Shown here: positions 1-8,482 of the stretch, one piece after another
Numbering within the stretch: the first letter of the stretch is position 1
How the letters are laid out: each line of letters opens with the position of its first letter
Assembly (NCBI RefSeq): GCF_003031675.1
Contig: NZ_PYWX01000061.1
Coordinates: forward strand, 1-64,000
Length of the DNA: 64,000 nt
Reading direction: 5' to 3'
Source: Pseudomonas palleroniana
GTDB lineage: Bacteria > Pseudomonadota > Gammaproteobacteria > Pseudomonadales > Pseudomonadaceae
Program-made: the position numbers and the translations under genes
The notes under the pieces: model-generated
Told to the model about the DNA's origin: nothing
Databases searched by the model: none
The model's input: only the letters and a program-made list of their open reading frames with translations

Positions 1-1197
1 GGCGCCAACGCCGGCCACGCCACCGAAGCCAACATGGACCGCCTCGACGGCGCCGGCGCTGCCGCCGCGGTTGAAGCCCGCGCCGTCACCGCCAGTGACT
101 CCGCCGCCATCGTGCGCGCCAAGGCCGCCCTCGACAAACTCGACATCGCCGAAGGCCTCGCCGAACTCGAAGGCGCCTCCGCCCGCGTCGCCGTTGACGA
201 AAAACGCATGATCAACTGCCGCGCCGACCTCAACCAGCTCGTGCCTTTCAAGTACGACTGGGCCTGGCAGAAATACCTCGACGGCTGCGCCAACCACTGG
301 ATGCCGCAAGAGGTCAACATGACCGCCGACATCGCCCTGTGGAAAAACCCCGAGGGCCTGACCGACGACGAACGCCGCATCGTCATGCGCAACCTCGGCT
401 TCTTCTCCACCGCCGACTCGCTGGTCGCCAACAACCTGGTGCTGGCCGTGTACCGCCTGATCACCAACCCGGAGTGCCGCCAGTACATCCTGCGCCAGGC
501 CTTCGAAGAAGCGATCCACACCCACGCCTACCAGTACTGCATCGAATCGCTGGCCATGGATGAAGGCGAGATCTTCAACATGTACCACGAGATCCCATCG
601 GTCGCCAAAAAAGCCGCCTGGGGCCTGAAATACACCCGTTCGATCTCCGATCCGAAGTTCGAAACCGGCACCGTCGAGACCGACAAGGAACTGCTGCGCA
701 ACCTGGTCGCCTACTACTGCGTGCTGGAAGGCATCTTCTTCTACTGCGGCTTCACCCAGATCCTCTCCATGGGCCGCCGCAACAAAATGACCGGCGTCGC
801 CGAGCAGTTCCAGTACATCCTGCGCGACGAGTCGATGCACCTGAACTTCGGTATCGACGTGATCAACCAGATCAAAATCGAAAACCCACACCTGTGGGAT
901 GCCGAGATGAAGGAAGAAGCGACCCAGATGATCCTGCAAGGGACCCAGCTGGAGATCGAATACGCTCGCGACACCATGCCTCGTGGGGTACTGGGAATGA
1001 ATGCGGCGATGATGGAAGACTATTTGAAGTTCATCGCTAACCGTCGGTTGTCGCAGATTGGTCTTAAGGAAGAGTATCCAGGCACCACCAACCCATTCCC
1101 GTGGATGAGCGAGATCATGGACTTGAAGAAAGAGAAGAATTTCTTCGAGACTCGGGTGATCGAGTACCAGACCGGCGGCGCGCTGAGCTGGGACTGA
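1..1197 (+). CDS. nrdB: Ribonucleoside-diphosphate reductase, beta subunit (class Ia), 5' end outside window
   Basis: Small subunit of aerobic ribonucleotide reductase. It houses the diferric-tyrosyl radical that starts reduction of NDPs by NrdA. The frame is open from base 1 (GANAGHATEANM...), so the gene enters from the left; pseudomonad NrdB is about 415 residues and roughly 398 are present. An Ala-rich N-terminal stretch precedes the core. Iron-ligand helices are visible in EEAIHTHAYQYCIESL and RDESMHLNFG. The C-terminus, TGGALSWD, is the tail that docks on NrdA. nrdA is expected just upstream, outside the window. A strong hairpin terminator follows. Confidence 0.96.
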   Translation, partial: GANAGHATEANMDRLDGAGAAAAVEARAVTASDSAAIVRAKAALDKLDIAEGLAELEGASARVAVDEKRMINCRADLNQLVPFKYDWAWQKYLDGCANHWMPQEVNMTADIALWKNPEGLTDDERRIVMRNLGFFSTADSLVANNLVLAVYRLITNPECRQYILRQAFEEAIHTHAYQYCIESLAMDEGEIFNMYHEIPSVAKKAAWGLKYTRSISDPKFETGTVETDKELLRNLVAYYCVLEGIFFYCGFTQILSMGRRNKMTGVAEQFQYILRDESMHLNFGIDVINQIKIENPHLWDAEMKEEATQMILQGTQLEIEYARDTMPRGVLGMNAAMMEDYLKFIANRRLSQIGLKEEYPGTTNPFPWMSEIMDLKKEKNFFETRVIEYQTGGALSWD

Positions 1198-1220
1198 TTC
1201 CCCCAAAGCCAGGCAGTATC

Positions 1221-1249
1221 AAAAAGCCCTGACTCGTTCAGGGCTTTTT
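1221..1249 (+). terminator. Rho-independent terminator of nrdB
   Basis: Perfect 12-bp stem AAAAAGCCCTGA / TCAGGGCTTTTT with a five-base loop, ending in a T run, 24 bases after the nrdB stop. The A and T tracts on both sides could let it act in either direction. Confidence 0.9.
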
Positions 1250-1454
1250 GATTTCTAGTGAACGCAAAGTTGGCGTTGAATCGCCATTTCTTGAAGTACA
1301 TCACATCAAGCTCCTCGCCCAGAAGGGTTCGGATCACATCACCAATGCTGTAGCCTTGTGCCCCAATTGCCATCAGCGTTGTCACCGGTCGAGTGATCGG
1401 GAGGCTTTTACCGAAGGGCTTTACGCCAAGATCGGAAGATTGGCACGGGAGTAG
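1248..1454 (+). pseudogene. HNH endonuclease C-terminal remnant
   Basis: An open frame of 68 codons whose only start is a TTG inside the T run of the nrdB terminator. The protein keeps an HNH core: LEVHHIKLLAQKGSD, then NAVALCPNCHQRCH with the CxxC-type zinc ligands. This matches the C-terminal part of restriction-type HNH nucleases, which normally have 150 or more residues before it. No ribosome-binding site is visible. I read it as the 3' end of a gene whose 5' part was lost, with the break point at the terminator. A short free-standing HNH protein cannot be excluded. Confidence 0.6.
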
Positions 1455-1511
1455 ACTCCTGCTGTCACACCTGATGCACGCTTAAACATTTAGATAGGAC
1501 CGAGGCCACCC

Positions 1512-2171
1512 GTGAACCCAGACATGCTCGAAGCCGGCCCCGCTGACGCCAAAGTACTCTCCGTCTTTGACTTCGACGGCACGCTGACCCACCACGACAG
1601 TTTTGTGCCCTTCCTCAAGTTTGCCTTTGGCCCCGGTGAGTTCTATGGCCGGATGGTCAAGCTGGCGGTGCCGGGGCTGCGCTTTTTGGTGCGGCAGATC
1701 AGTCGGGATGAGTTGAAGGCACAGCTGATTCGCACCTTTATGACCGGGGTGGAGAAGGCGTGGGTTCAGCAGCAGGCCGAGGCGTATTGCCAGCGCTATT
1801 GGAACAAGTTGATGCGCCCCAAGGGCTTGCAGTCGGTGGCCGATGAGGTGAACTCGGGGGCCGTGGTGACGCTGTGTTCGGCGTCGCCGGCGCTGGTGTT
1901 GCAGCCGTTTGCGAATCGGCTGGGGATCAAGTTGATTGGCACTGAGCTTGAGGTAGTTGATGGCGTATTGACCGGCAAGCTCACCGGGAATAACTGCCGC
2001 TGTGAGAACAAGGTGCTGCGGCTTGAGGCGGTGTATGGCGACCTGGGGGAATACCGGCTGCGGGCCTGGGGCGATACGCGTGGGGATCGAGAGTTGTTGG
2101 CAGCGGCGCAGGATGCGCATTTTCGGCATTTTCATGCGAAGAAGAAAAAGCGGGATCGGTTGCAGCGATGA
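1512..2171 (+). CDS. HAD-superfamily hydrolase, subfamily IB
   Basis: Cytoplasmic phosphatase-type enzyme of 219 residues. HAD motif I is DFDGTLT with catalytic Asp20 and Asp22; motif II is the Ser of TLCSAS; a Lys follows in the CENKVLRLEAVYGD segment; motif IV is WGDTRGDRE. The mostly helical cap between motifs I and II (about residues 35-110) is typical of subfamily IB (SerB- and CicA-like). The start is GTG with a GGACCGAGG purine tract upstream. The C-terminus is very basic (KKKKRDR). The substrate is unknown; members act on small phosphomonoesters or lipid phosphates. Confidence 0.82.
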   Translation: MNPDMLEAGPADAKVLSVFDFDGTLTHHDSFVPFLKFAFGPGEFYGRMVKLAVPGLRFLVRQISRDELKAQLIRTFMTGVEKAWVQQQAEAYCQRYWNKLMRPKGLQSVADEVNSGAVVTLCSASPALVLQPFANRLGIKLIGTELEVVDGVLTGKLTGNNCRCENKVLRLEAVYGDLGEYRLRAWGDTRGDRELLAAAQDAHFRHFHAKKKKRDRLQR

Positions 2172-2199
2172 TGTGTGTGGGGTTGGCAGGAAGTCTGCA

Positions 2200-2604
2200 C
2201 TAGACGCCTATCCAGTTTTCCACAATCAAGCCATTTACGCGCGTGAACTCACCTTCATTGTTAGTAACCAAGACCAAGCCTGAGCTTCTAGCGTGCCCGG
2301 CAATATGTAGGTCATTGACGCCGATAGGCGTGCCCTTTTTCTCCAGATCTGAACGTATCGAGCCGTAGTGAAAAGCGGCCTTGTCGTCGTAGCTAAGGAC
2401 GTCGAGCCGGGAAGAGAAGTCTTCCACGGCTCGCGTATTTTTTTCTACGAACTGACTCTTTTCTGCTCCATGCATCAGCTCAGCGAGGGTGATGGAAGAG
2501 ATCACCATACGCCCAACGTTGGCGTTGAATTTTTCCAATATCTCGATCGGACGCCGCTTGATGATGTAGATCACGATGTTGGTATCAAGCATGTACTTAA
2601 TCAT
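2200..2604 (-). CDS. vapC: VapC-type PIN-domain toxin
   Basis: Toxin RNase of a type II toxin-antitoxin pair; VapC proteins of this kind cleave initiator tRNA. The 134-residue protein starts MIKYMLDTNIVIY with acidic Asp7, has Glu42 in ITLAELMHGAEKS and the third acid at GVNDLHIAGHA (Asp98), followed by LVTNNEGEF. These are the PIN-domain metal-binding positions. The start was chosen at the ATG that overlaps the end of vapB; a longer open frame upstream is only vapB read out of frame. Translation is probably coupled to vapB. Confidence 0.88.
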   Translation of the reverse strand: MIKYMLDTNIVIYIIKRRPIEILEKFNANVGRMVISSITLAELMHGAEKSQFVEKNTRAVEDFSSRLDVLSYDDKAAFHYGSIRSDLEKKGTPIGVNDLHIAGHARSSGLVLVTNNEGEFTRVNGLIVENWIGV

Positions 2605-2836
2605 CAAAGGACTCTCGTTCTTGCTGGGTTTGATCGGCACGTTCCTCCATAAAATCTTCAGATACCGATTCACTGGCAAGAAAAAAGCTGTCCCAAGTGT
2701 TTTCAACAGGCGAAATGATCAGCTCTCTTCCCACAGCACGGACCTCCACGGTCTTCACTCCCGCAGGAAAACGCATGTCGGCAGGGATGCGAATATTTTG
2801 CGTCCGATTGTTAGTAAAGATGGTTCCAGAAGACAT
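2597..2836 (-). CDS. vapB: VapB-type antitoxin, AbrB/MazE DNA-binding fold
   Basis: Antitoxin partner of the downstream VapC and probable autorepressor of the pair. The N-terminal swapped-hairpin fold is visible in SSGTIFTNNRTQNIRIPADMRFP, and the acidic C-terminal half (SEDFMEERADQTQQERESFDD) would wrap the toxin. The ATG at 2836 was preferred over an in-frame GTG nine bases upstream because an AGAGAGG ribosome site sits directly before the GTG at the right distance for the ATG. The gene overlaps vapC by eight bases. Confidence 0.85.
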   Translation of the reverse strand: MSSGTIFTNNRTQNIRIPADMRFPAGVKTVEVRAVGRELIISPVENTWDSFFLASESVSEDFMEERADQTQQERESFDD

Positions 2837-3084
2837 AGAGAACACCTCTCTGGGTAAGGAAAGACTGGAAAGAATGATAGTTCGAGGGTGCTCTATTGCA
2901 AAGCTCTATAGCAAAAATCAGACGAATGCCAGCCTAGCGCACTAGCATGGGGTGCTAGGAGTCGAAGCGATACGGGTTCGTGGGCTCGACAGGGAAATCG
3001 CGTCGATCCCTTCGCAGCCTCGCTGGGGCTCGACAGCTCCCACATTTGATCTTTGCCAGCCCGTTGATTGTGGTCGGCAGGATT

Positions 3085-4044
3085 TTATGTCGCAGCTTTC
3101 AGGTCTACGCCAAGGGCCGTGGCGAAGGCTTTTACCATGGGGCTGCGCGGTGCGTTGTGGCGCAGGATGAGGTTGAATGCCGTGCTCAGGTGGACCTGCT
3201 CCGGGCACAGTGCGCGCAGGCGTCCTTCTCTCACTAGCGGCGTTGCGTAGTGCTCCGGCAGGAAGCCGAGGAAGCGGCCGGTGAGGATCAGGATGGCCAC
3301 GGCTTCAACCTGGGAGGCCGAGGCTGACTGGCTGTCGTAGTTGACGAAGTTGGCCTTGTCGCGATGGATCGCATACCGATGGTTCACCACTTCGTATTGG
3401 CGCAAGACTTCGGGCGTGATATCGCTCGCGTTGAAGAGTGGATGCCCTGTTGCGCAGTAGGCGTGGGCCTTTTCTTCGTACAGCGGGAAGTAATCGAATT
3501 CTTCGCGGCGTTGGTAGACCGGGACGATACCGGCGACCAGGCGCCCTTCCACTACGCCGCGCTCAACTTCATCCAGTTGTGAGGCGTGCAGGCGTAATCG
3601 AATCTTGGGCGACTCACTATGTAATTTGCCCAGGGCTGCAATAAGCGGTGAATTAACGTCCGATACGGTGTTATCAATAACGCCCACACTAAGGTCGCCG
3701 ATCAGTTCATTTTGCGCTGAACTAAGCTTGTCGCGAAAACTGTCGACCGAGGTAAATAACTCGATGGAAGCTTGATACACCAACTTGCCTTCTTCGGTCA
3801 GCCCGAAGCCTTCCCTGCCCCGGGTGCACAGGCGCATGCCAATGCGGATTTCCAGGTCGGAAATCTGTTTGCTGATAGCTGCCAAGCCCACATTCAGCTC
3901 GTTTTGCGCGGCGCTGAAACCGCCGGCCTCGACCACAGCCATGAATACCCGCAGCAACTTGAAGTCCAGCCCGCTCAATTGCAGCGGCGGTCTTGTGCCG
4001 GGTTTGGGTGGCAGGTTTCCAGAAGTGGAAAGTGGGGTTTCCAT
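3085..4044 (-). CDS. LysR-family regulator, probable controller of the ArgH-like/ABC cluster
   Basis: 319 residues with a 25-residue N-terminal extension before the winged helix. The HTH is FKLLRVFMAVVEAGGFSAAQNELNVGLAAISKQISDLE (read in two parts, about residues 28-66). The rest is the periplasmic-binding-protein-like effector domain. It is transcribed divergently from the ArgH-like lyase across a 193-base AT-rich gap, the usual LysR arrangement, so it probably controls that lyase and transporter in response to the imported compound. Confidence 0.85.
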   Translation of the reverse strand: METPLSTSGNLPPKPGTRPPLQLSGLDFKLLRVFMAVVEAGGFSAAQNELNVGLAAISKQISDLEIRIGMRLCTRGREGFGLTEEGKLVYQASIELFTSVDSFRDKLSSAQNELIGDLSVGVIDNTVSDVNSPLIAALGKLHSESPKIRLRLHASQLDEVERGVVEGRLVAGIVPVYQRREEFDYFPLYEEKAHAYCATGHPLFNASDITPEVLRQYEVVNHRYAIHRDKANFVNYDSQSASASQVEAVAILILTGRFLGFLPEHYATPLVREGRLRALCPEQVHLSTAFNLILRHNAPRSPMVKAFATALGVDLKAAT

Positions 4045-4237
4045 AATACGCGTTGACCTCTAGTGCCATATTCAACAGGCTTGAACCCAATCCTTGAATA
4101 TAGCCAGGCGGCGATAATGAACATAAACATCCGCCCTTGGCAACCTTGAATACGGCGCGTCAGACGCCGGTTCTACGCCGTTGAAATTTATTTTTTACTG
4201 CCTCCGACTCTTCTAAAAACAAGCGTGAGGAACATCC

Positions 4238-5665
4238 ATGTCCCAGCCCACCGACCGCCTTTGGGGCGCTCGTTTCAAGACCGGTCCGTCTGCAGCATTG
4301 GCCGCGTTGTCGCGTTGCCCTGAGCGCTATTTTCGCCTCACGCCCTATGACCTGGCCGGCTCCCGTGCCCATGCCCGTGAGTTGCAGCGCGCCGGTTTGC
4401 TGGATGAGTCGGAAACCTTGCGCACCCTGCAAGCCTTGGACGGCATTGGCGCAGATTTCGCCGCCGGCAACCTGCATCCAACCCTGGATGACGAGGACGT
4501 GCACACTTTCATCGAACGCGTACTGACCGAGCGCCTCGGCGCCCTGGGCGGCAAGCTGCGTGCCGGGCGCTCGCGTAACGATCAGACGGCCAATGATCTG
4601 CGCCTTTTCCTGCGCGACCATGTGCGCACCATCGCCACTCAAGTGCTGGCTTTGCAGCAGGCGCTGGTGCAACAGGCCGAGCAGCATGTTGAGAGCATCT
4701 GCCCGGGCTTCACGCACTTGCAGCAGGCGCAACCGATTGTGTTCGCCCATCACTTGTTGGCCCACGCCCAGTCAATGCTGCGCGATGTGCAACGGTTGAT
4801 CGATTGGGATGCGCGTACGGCGTTGTCGCCCCTCGGTGCAGCGGCCATGGCCGGTTCGGCGATTGCGCGTCAGCCGGAGCAGTCGGCCAAGGAAATGGGC
4901 TACACCGGGCCGTGCGAAAACTCTATCGACGCCGTAGCAAGCCGTGACCATGTGGCGGAGTTTCTGTTTGTGGCGGGCATGCTCGGGGTGAATATTTCGC
5001 GGCTGTCGGAGGAGTTTTGCCTGTGGTCTTCGCGCCAGTTCCGCTGGGTGGTCTTGGATGATGCCTACGCCACTGGCAGCTCGATCATGCCGCAGAAAAA
5101 GAACCCGGACATTGCCGAATTGGCGCGGGGCAAGGCCGGGCGATTGATTGGCAACCTGACCGGGTTGATGTCGACGCTCAAATCCTTGCCGCTGTCCTAC
5201 AACCGCGATTTGAGTGAAGACAAACACAGTGTGCTCGACAGCGTCGACACCCTGCTGCTGGTGCTGCCGGCGCTGGCCGGTATGGTCGCGACCATGCAGG
5301 TGCAGGTGCAAGAGCTGCGGCGGCAGGCGCCGATGGGTTTCACCCTGGCGACGGAGGTGGCGGATTGGTTGGCCACGCGGGGTGTGCCGTTCAAGGAGGC
5401 GCATGAGATTACCGGCGCGTTGGTACAAGCCTGTGAGAAGCATGAGATTGAGTTGTGGGAAGCCTCGCCGGCGCTGCTGGCTGAGGTGGATGCGCGGTTG
5501 ACGCCGCAGGTGCGCGACTGCCTGACACTGGAAGCGGCGATTGCGGCGCGCAATGGGTGGGGCGGGACGGCGCCGGAACGGGTTAAAGAGCAGATTGAGC
5601 GCTTGAAGGTATCGTTGGCCGCTCAACAAAAATGGGCTGACAGCTACACCGGATTTCGAATTTAA
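4238..5665 (+). CDS. argH: Argininosuccinate lyase paralogue (fumarase/aspartase superfamily)
   Basis: 475-residue lyase that should cleave a C-N bond and release fumarate. Conserved superfamily regions are present: KLRAGRSRNDQTANDLRL, FTHLQQAQPIVFAHH, and the mobile-loop signature GSSIMPQKKNPD at about 280-291 with catalytic Ser near 282. The best match is ArgH, which releases arginine from argininosuccinate. The housekeeping argH of pseudomonads lies near the hemC/algR region, so this looks like a second copy. It precedes an amino-acid ABC importer and is divergent from a LysR gene, which points to catabolism of an imported N-substituted aspartate. The symbol is by homology only. Confidence 0.8.
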   Translation: MSQPTDRLWGARFKTGPSAALAALSRCPERYFRLTPYDLAGSRAHARELQRAGLLDESETLRTLQALDGIGADFAAGNLHPTLDDEDVHTFIERVLTERLGALGGKLRAGRSRNDQTANDLRLFLRDHVRTIATQVLALQQALVQQAEQHVESICPGFTHLQQAQPIVFAHHLLAHAQSMLRDVQRLIDWDARTALSPLGAAAMAGSAIARQPEQSAKEMGYTGPCENSIDAVASRDHVAEFLFVAGMLGVNISRLSEEFCLWSSRQFRWVVLDDAYATGSSIMPQKKNPDIAELARGKAGRLIGNLTGLMSTLKSLPLSYNRDLSEDKHSVLDSVDTLLLVLPALAGMVATMQVQVQELRRQAPMGFTLATEVADWLATRGVPFKEAHEITGALVQACEKHEIELWEASPALLAEVDARLTPQVRDCLTLEAAIAARNGWGGTAPERVKEQIERLKVSLAAQQKWADSYTGFRI

Positions 5666-5689
5666 CTCAGACCTGTGACGATCGTTGAC

Positions 5690-5805
5690 GATCGTTCCCA
5701 CGCTCTGCGTGGGAATGCCGCCCCGGACGCTCTGCGTCCCGTTCATGCGCAAGGGTGACGCGGAGCGTCACAGGATGCATTCCCACGCAGAGCGTGGGAA
5801 CGATC
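5690..5805. repeat. 116-bp palindromic intergenic element (four nested hairpins)
   Basis: The ends form an inverted repeat: GATCGTTCCCACGC at 5690 pairs with GCGTGGGAACGATC ending at 5805. Each arm also folds on itself (TTCCCACGC / GCGTGGGAA), and between them lie GGACGC / GCGTCC and GTGACGC / GCGTCAC. A GACGATCGTT stretch is duplicated at the left edge. The layout resembles the non-autonomous palindromic repeats of Pseudomonas fluorescens genomes. It separates the lyase from the transporter genes and could attenuate transcription between them. Confidence 0.75.
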
Positions 5806-5866
5806 AGGGTTTCATCATCTGGACCGAGTACAGCCGTTAGAGCGTTGTTAGTTTTGGAGTAACACC

Positions 5867-6745
5867 ATGAACCAAACCCCGGCAGAGCGCTTGGAAGCCG
5901 AGCGCAAGTTGTCCGAAAACCAGTTTGATATCACGCAGTACGAGCACGTGCCGCGTCGCTATTACGGGCGGATGTTTTTTGCCACCTTGATCGTGATCGT
6001 GTTGGTCGCGTTGTTACGCGCCTTCGCCAATGGCCAGATCGAATGGTCCTACATCGGCCAGTTCCTCACGTCCGAGGCGATTCTGTGGGGCCTGGTGAAT
6101 ACCATCGTCATGTCGATCCTGGCGATGGCGCTGGGCGTGGTGATCGGGGTCATCACGGCGATCATGCGCATGTCGGCCAACCCGATCCTGCGCTACGTGG
6201 CCATCACTTACACCTGGCTGTTCCGGGGTACGCCGCTGATTCTGCAACTGCTGCTGTGGTTCAACCTGGCGTTGATTTTCCCGGTGATCGCGATTCCCGG
6301 CCTGTTCAGCATCGACACCGTCGACCTGATGACGCCCTTTGTGGCCGCCCTGCTCGGCCTCAGCATCAACCAGGGGGCCTATACCGCCGAGGTGGTGCGT
6401 GCCGGTTTGCTGTCGGTCGACACGGGCCAGTACGAAGCGGCCAAGTCCATCGGCATGCCGAGCTTGCAGGCCCTGCGCAGGGTGATTCTGCCGCAGGCCA
6501 TGCGCGTGATCATTCCGCCTGTAGGCAACGAGTTCATCAGCATGGTGAAAATGACCAGCCTGGCCAGCGTCATCCAATACTCGGAGCTGCTGCACAACGC
6601 GCAAAACATCTACTACGCCAACGCGCGGGTCATGGAGCTGCTGATGGTGGCCGGCATCTGGTACCTGGCGGTGGTGACTGTTCTTTCATTTGGTCAAAGC
6701 CGCCTCGAGCGTCGTTTTGCCCGCGGCGCCGGCAAGCGTTCGTAA
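5867..6745 (+). CDS. Polar amino-acid ABC transporter, permease
   Basis: Inner-membrane permease of the HisM/GlnP family, 292 residues. After a hydrophilic N-terminus (about 45 residues) come roughly five to six membrane segments. The ABC-interaction loop is EAAKSIGMPSLQALRRVILPQA at about 195-216, with the family EAA---G pattern. TWLFRGTPLILQLL is the other family signature. A GGAG ribosome site lies before the ATG. It starts a three-gene importer (permease, ATPase, binding protein); only one permease is present, so it probably works as a homodimer. Confidence 0.9.
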   Translation: MNQTPAERLEAERKLSENQFDITQYEHVPRRYYGRMFFATLIVIVLVALLRAFANGQIEWSYIGQFLTSEAILWGLVNTIVMSILAMALGVVIGVITAIMRMSANPILRYVAITYTWLFRGTPLILQLLLWFNLALIFPVIAIPGLFSIDTVDLMTPFVAALLGLSINQGAYTAEVVRAGLLSVDTGQYEAAKSIGMPSLQALRRVILPQAMRVIIPPVGNEFISMVKMTSLASVIQYSELLHNAQNIYYANARVMELLMVAGIWYLAVVTVLSFGQSRLERRFARGAGKRS

Positions 6746-6768
6746 GCCTGGTTGAGGAGATTTGCCCC

Positions 6769-7533
6769 ATGAGAAGCATCGTCAAGGCCGTCAACCTGAA
6801 CAAGTATTACGACGAGTATCACGCGCTGCGTGACATCAACATCGAGGTCGAGCAAGGCGAGGTCATGTGCATCATCGGCCCATCGGGCTCGGGTAAAAGT
6901 ACCCTGCTGCGCTGCGTCAACCAGCTGGAAAAAATCGACAAGGGCGGCCTGTGGGTCGACGGCGAGCTAGTCGGTTACCGCGTGGTCGGCAACAAGCTGC
7001 ATGAGATGAATGAAGCGCAGATCGCCCGCCAACGCCTGGCGACGGGCATGGTGTTCCAGCGCTTCAATTTGTTCCCGCATATGACCGTGCTACAGAACAT
7101 CATCGAAGGCCCGTGCCAGGTCCTCAAGCGTTCGCCCAAGGAAGCCACCGAAGATGCGCTGGAGTTACTCGCGCGCGTGGGCCTGGCGGACAAACGCAAT
7201 GCCTACCCGGTGGAGTTATCCGGCGGTCAGCAACAGCGTGTGGCGATTGCCCGTGCGCTGGCGATGCGCCCCAAGCTGATGTTGTTTGATGAGCCCACAT
7301 CAGCTCTCGACCCGGAGTTGGTCGGTGAAGTGCTGTCGGTGATGCGCGACCTGGCGACCACCGGCATGACCATGATCGTGGTCACCCATGAGTTGGGCTT
7401 TGCCCGCGAAGTCTCCAACCGCATGGTGTTTATGGACGCCGGCCAGATTGTGGAAGCCGGCAGCCCCGAAGACATTCTAATAAGCCCACAAAACCCGCGT
7501 ACCCAAAGCTTTATTTCTGCCGTTCGCACTTAA
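6769..7533 (+). CDS. Polar amino-acid ABC transporter, ATPase
   Basis: 254-residue ATP-binding subunit. Walker A is GPSGSGKST at 37-45, the Q-loop glutamine is in MVFQRFNLFPH, the signature is LSGGQQQR at 150-157, Walker B is LMLFDEPTSALD at 170-181, and the switch His is in VVTHELGFA. This is the GlnQ/HisP class, driving import of amino acids with the upstream permease and downstream binding protein. The start is the ATG after a GAGGAGA ribosome site; the frame stays open far upstream only as a shadow of the permease. Confidence 0.93.
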   Translation: MRSIVKAVNLNKYYDEYHALRDINIEVEQGEVMCIIGPSGSGKSTLLRCVNQLEKIDKGGLWVDGELVGYRVVGNKLHEMNEAQIARQRLATGMVFQRFNLFPHMTVLQNIIEGPCQVLKRSPKEATEDALELLARVGLADKRNAYPVELSGGQQQRVAIARALAMRPKLMLFDEPTSALDPELVGEVLSVMRDLATTGMTMIVVTHELGFAREVSNRMVFMDAGQIVEAGSPEDILISPQNPRTQSFISAVRT

Positions 7534-7558
7534 CTAGAAAACTAACGAGAACGCCTCC

Positions 7559-8380
7559 ATGAAAAAATTGTTTATCCCCACCTTGCTCGCGGGCCTGATG
7601 GCCTCCACTGCAGTTTTCGCGGCATTGCCGGCGGCAATCAAGGAGAAAGGCGAGATCAGCGCGGCCATCGTGCCGAACTACCCGCCAATGGATTTCAAGG
7701 ACCCGGCCACCAACAAGATCACCGGCCTGGACTTTGACCTGGGCAACGCCCTGGGCGAACGCCTGGGCGTGAAGATCAAATGGCAGGAAACCGCCTTCGA
7801 GCAAATGCTCAGCGGCCTGACCACCAAACGCGTGGACATCGTGCTGTCGGGCATGAGCGATACCGCCGAACGCCAGAAGTCAGTTACCTTTATCGACTAC
7901 TTCACCAGCGGCCCGCAGCTGTACACCCTGGCCAAGCGTGAAGACCTCAAGGAATTGACTGACCTGTGCGGTAAAAAAGTCGGCACCAGCCGCCGTACCA
8001 CCTGGCCGTCGGAAATTGCCGCGTGGAGCAAGCAAAACTGCGAAGCGGCGGGTAAGCCGGCAATCGTGGTGATCGGCACCGAAGGCTCGGCGGATGCACG
8101 GGCGCAATTGCAGCAGAACCGCCTGGATGCGGCCATGCAGGGCAGCGAGACGATTCCTTATCTGATGTCGTTGGATAAAGGTAAATACAAGCCGGTGGGG
8201 CTGGCGATTTCCAAGCAGTTCACCGGGCTGGGCATCGAGAAGAGCAATACCGAGCTGGTCAGCGCGATCAGTGCAGCGCTGCAGGGCATGATCGATGACG
8301 GGACCTACGGCAAGATCCTGAAGAAGTGGGACCTGGAGCAAGGTGCAGTAGAAAAAATCAGCATCAACGCCGGCCAGTAA
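7559..8380 (+). CDS. Periplasmic amino-acid-binding protein of the ABC importer
   Basis: 273 residues with a cleavable signal peptide (MKKLFIPTLLAGLMASTAVFA, cut in two at the cleavage region AVFA-ALPA). The mature part is a family-3 solute-binding protein: NYPPMDFKDPATNKITGLDFDLGNALGERLGVKIKW, then FEQMLSGLTTKRVDIVLSGMSDTAERQKSVTFIDYF in successive stretches. It delivers the ligand to the permease encoded two genes upstream, 25 bases after the ATPase stop. The ligand is unknown; its context with an ArgH-like lyase suggests an aspartate- or arginine-derived compound. Confidence 0.9.
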   Translation: MKKLFIPTLLAGLMASTAVFAALPAAIKEKGEISAAIVPNYPPMDFKDPATNKITGLDFDLGNALGERLGVKIKWQETAFEQMLSGLTTKRVDIVLSGMSDTAERQKSVTFIDYFTSGPQLYTLAKREDLKELTDLCGKKVGTSRRTTWPSEIAAWSKQNCEAAGKPAIVVIGTEGSADARAQLQQNRLDAAMQGSETIPYLMSLDKGKYKPVGLAISKQFTGLGIEKSNTELVSAISAALQGMIDDGTYGKILKKWDLEQGAVEKISINAGQ

Positions 8381-8390
8381 CTCGGCCTGA

Positions 8391-8419
8391 CTGTGGGAGC
8401 GGCTTGCTCGCTCCCACAG
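8391..8419. repeat. Single REP hairpin
   Basis: CTGTGGGAGCGG / CGCTCCCACAG stem around GCTTGCT, a standard Pseudomonas REP half-element, eleven bases after the binding-protein stop. It may serve as a 3' mRNA boundary before the MFS gene. Confidence 0.75.
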
Positions 8420-8482
8420 GCGGTCTGTTTTCCCATTCGACCGGTGTTGTCTCAAAGCAATAACAAGGACGCTCGCCCCACC

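Noticed and set aside
2837..3084. Possible small gene between vapB and the LysR gene
   Set aside because: Short frames here overlap on both strands without ribosome sites or motifs; only a GCTAGCG/GGTGCTAGG-like hairpin and REP-like fragments are seen.
8393..8482. Longer MFS start within the REP hairpin
   Set aside because: The GTG at 8393 lies in the stem of a REP and has no ribosome site; the GTG at 8483 is more plausible.
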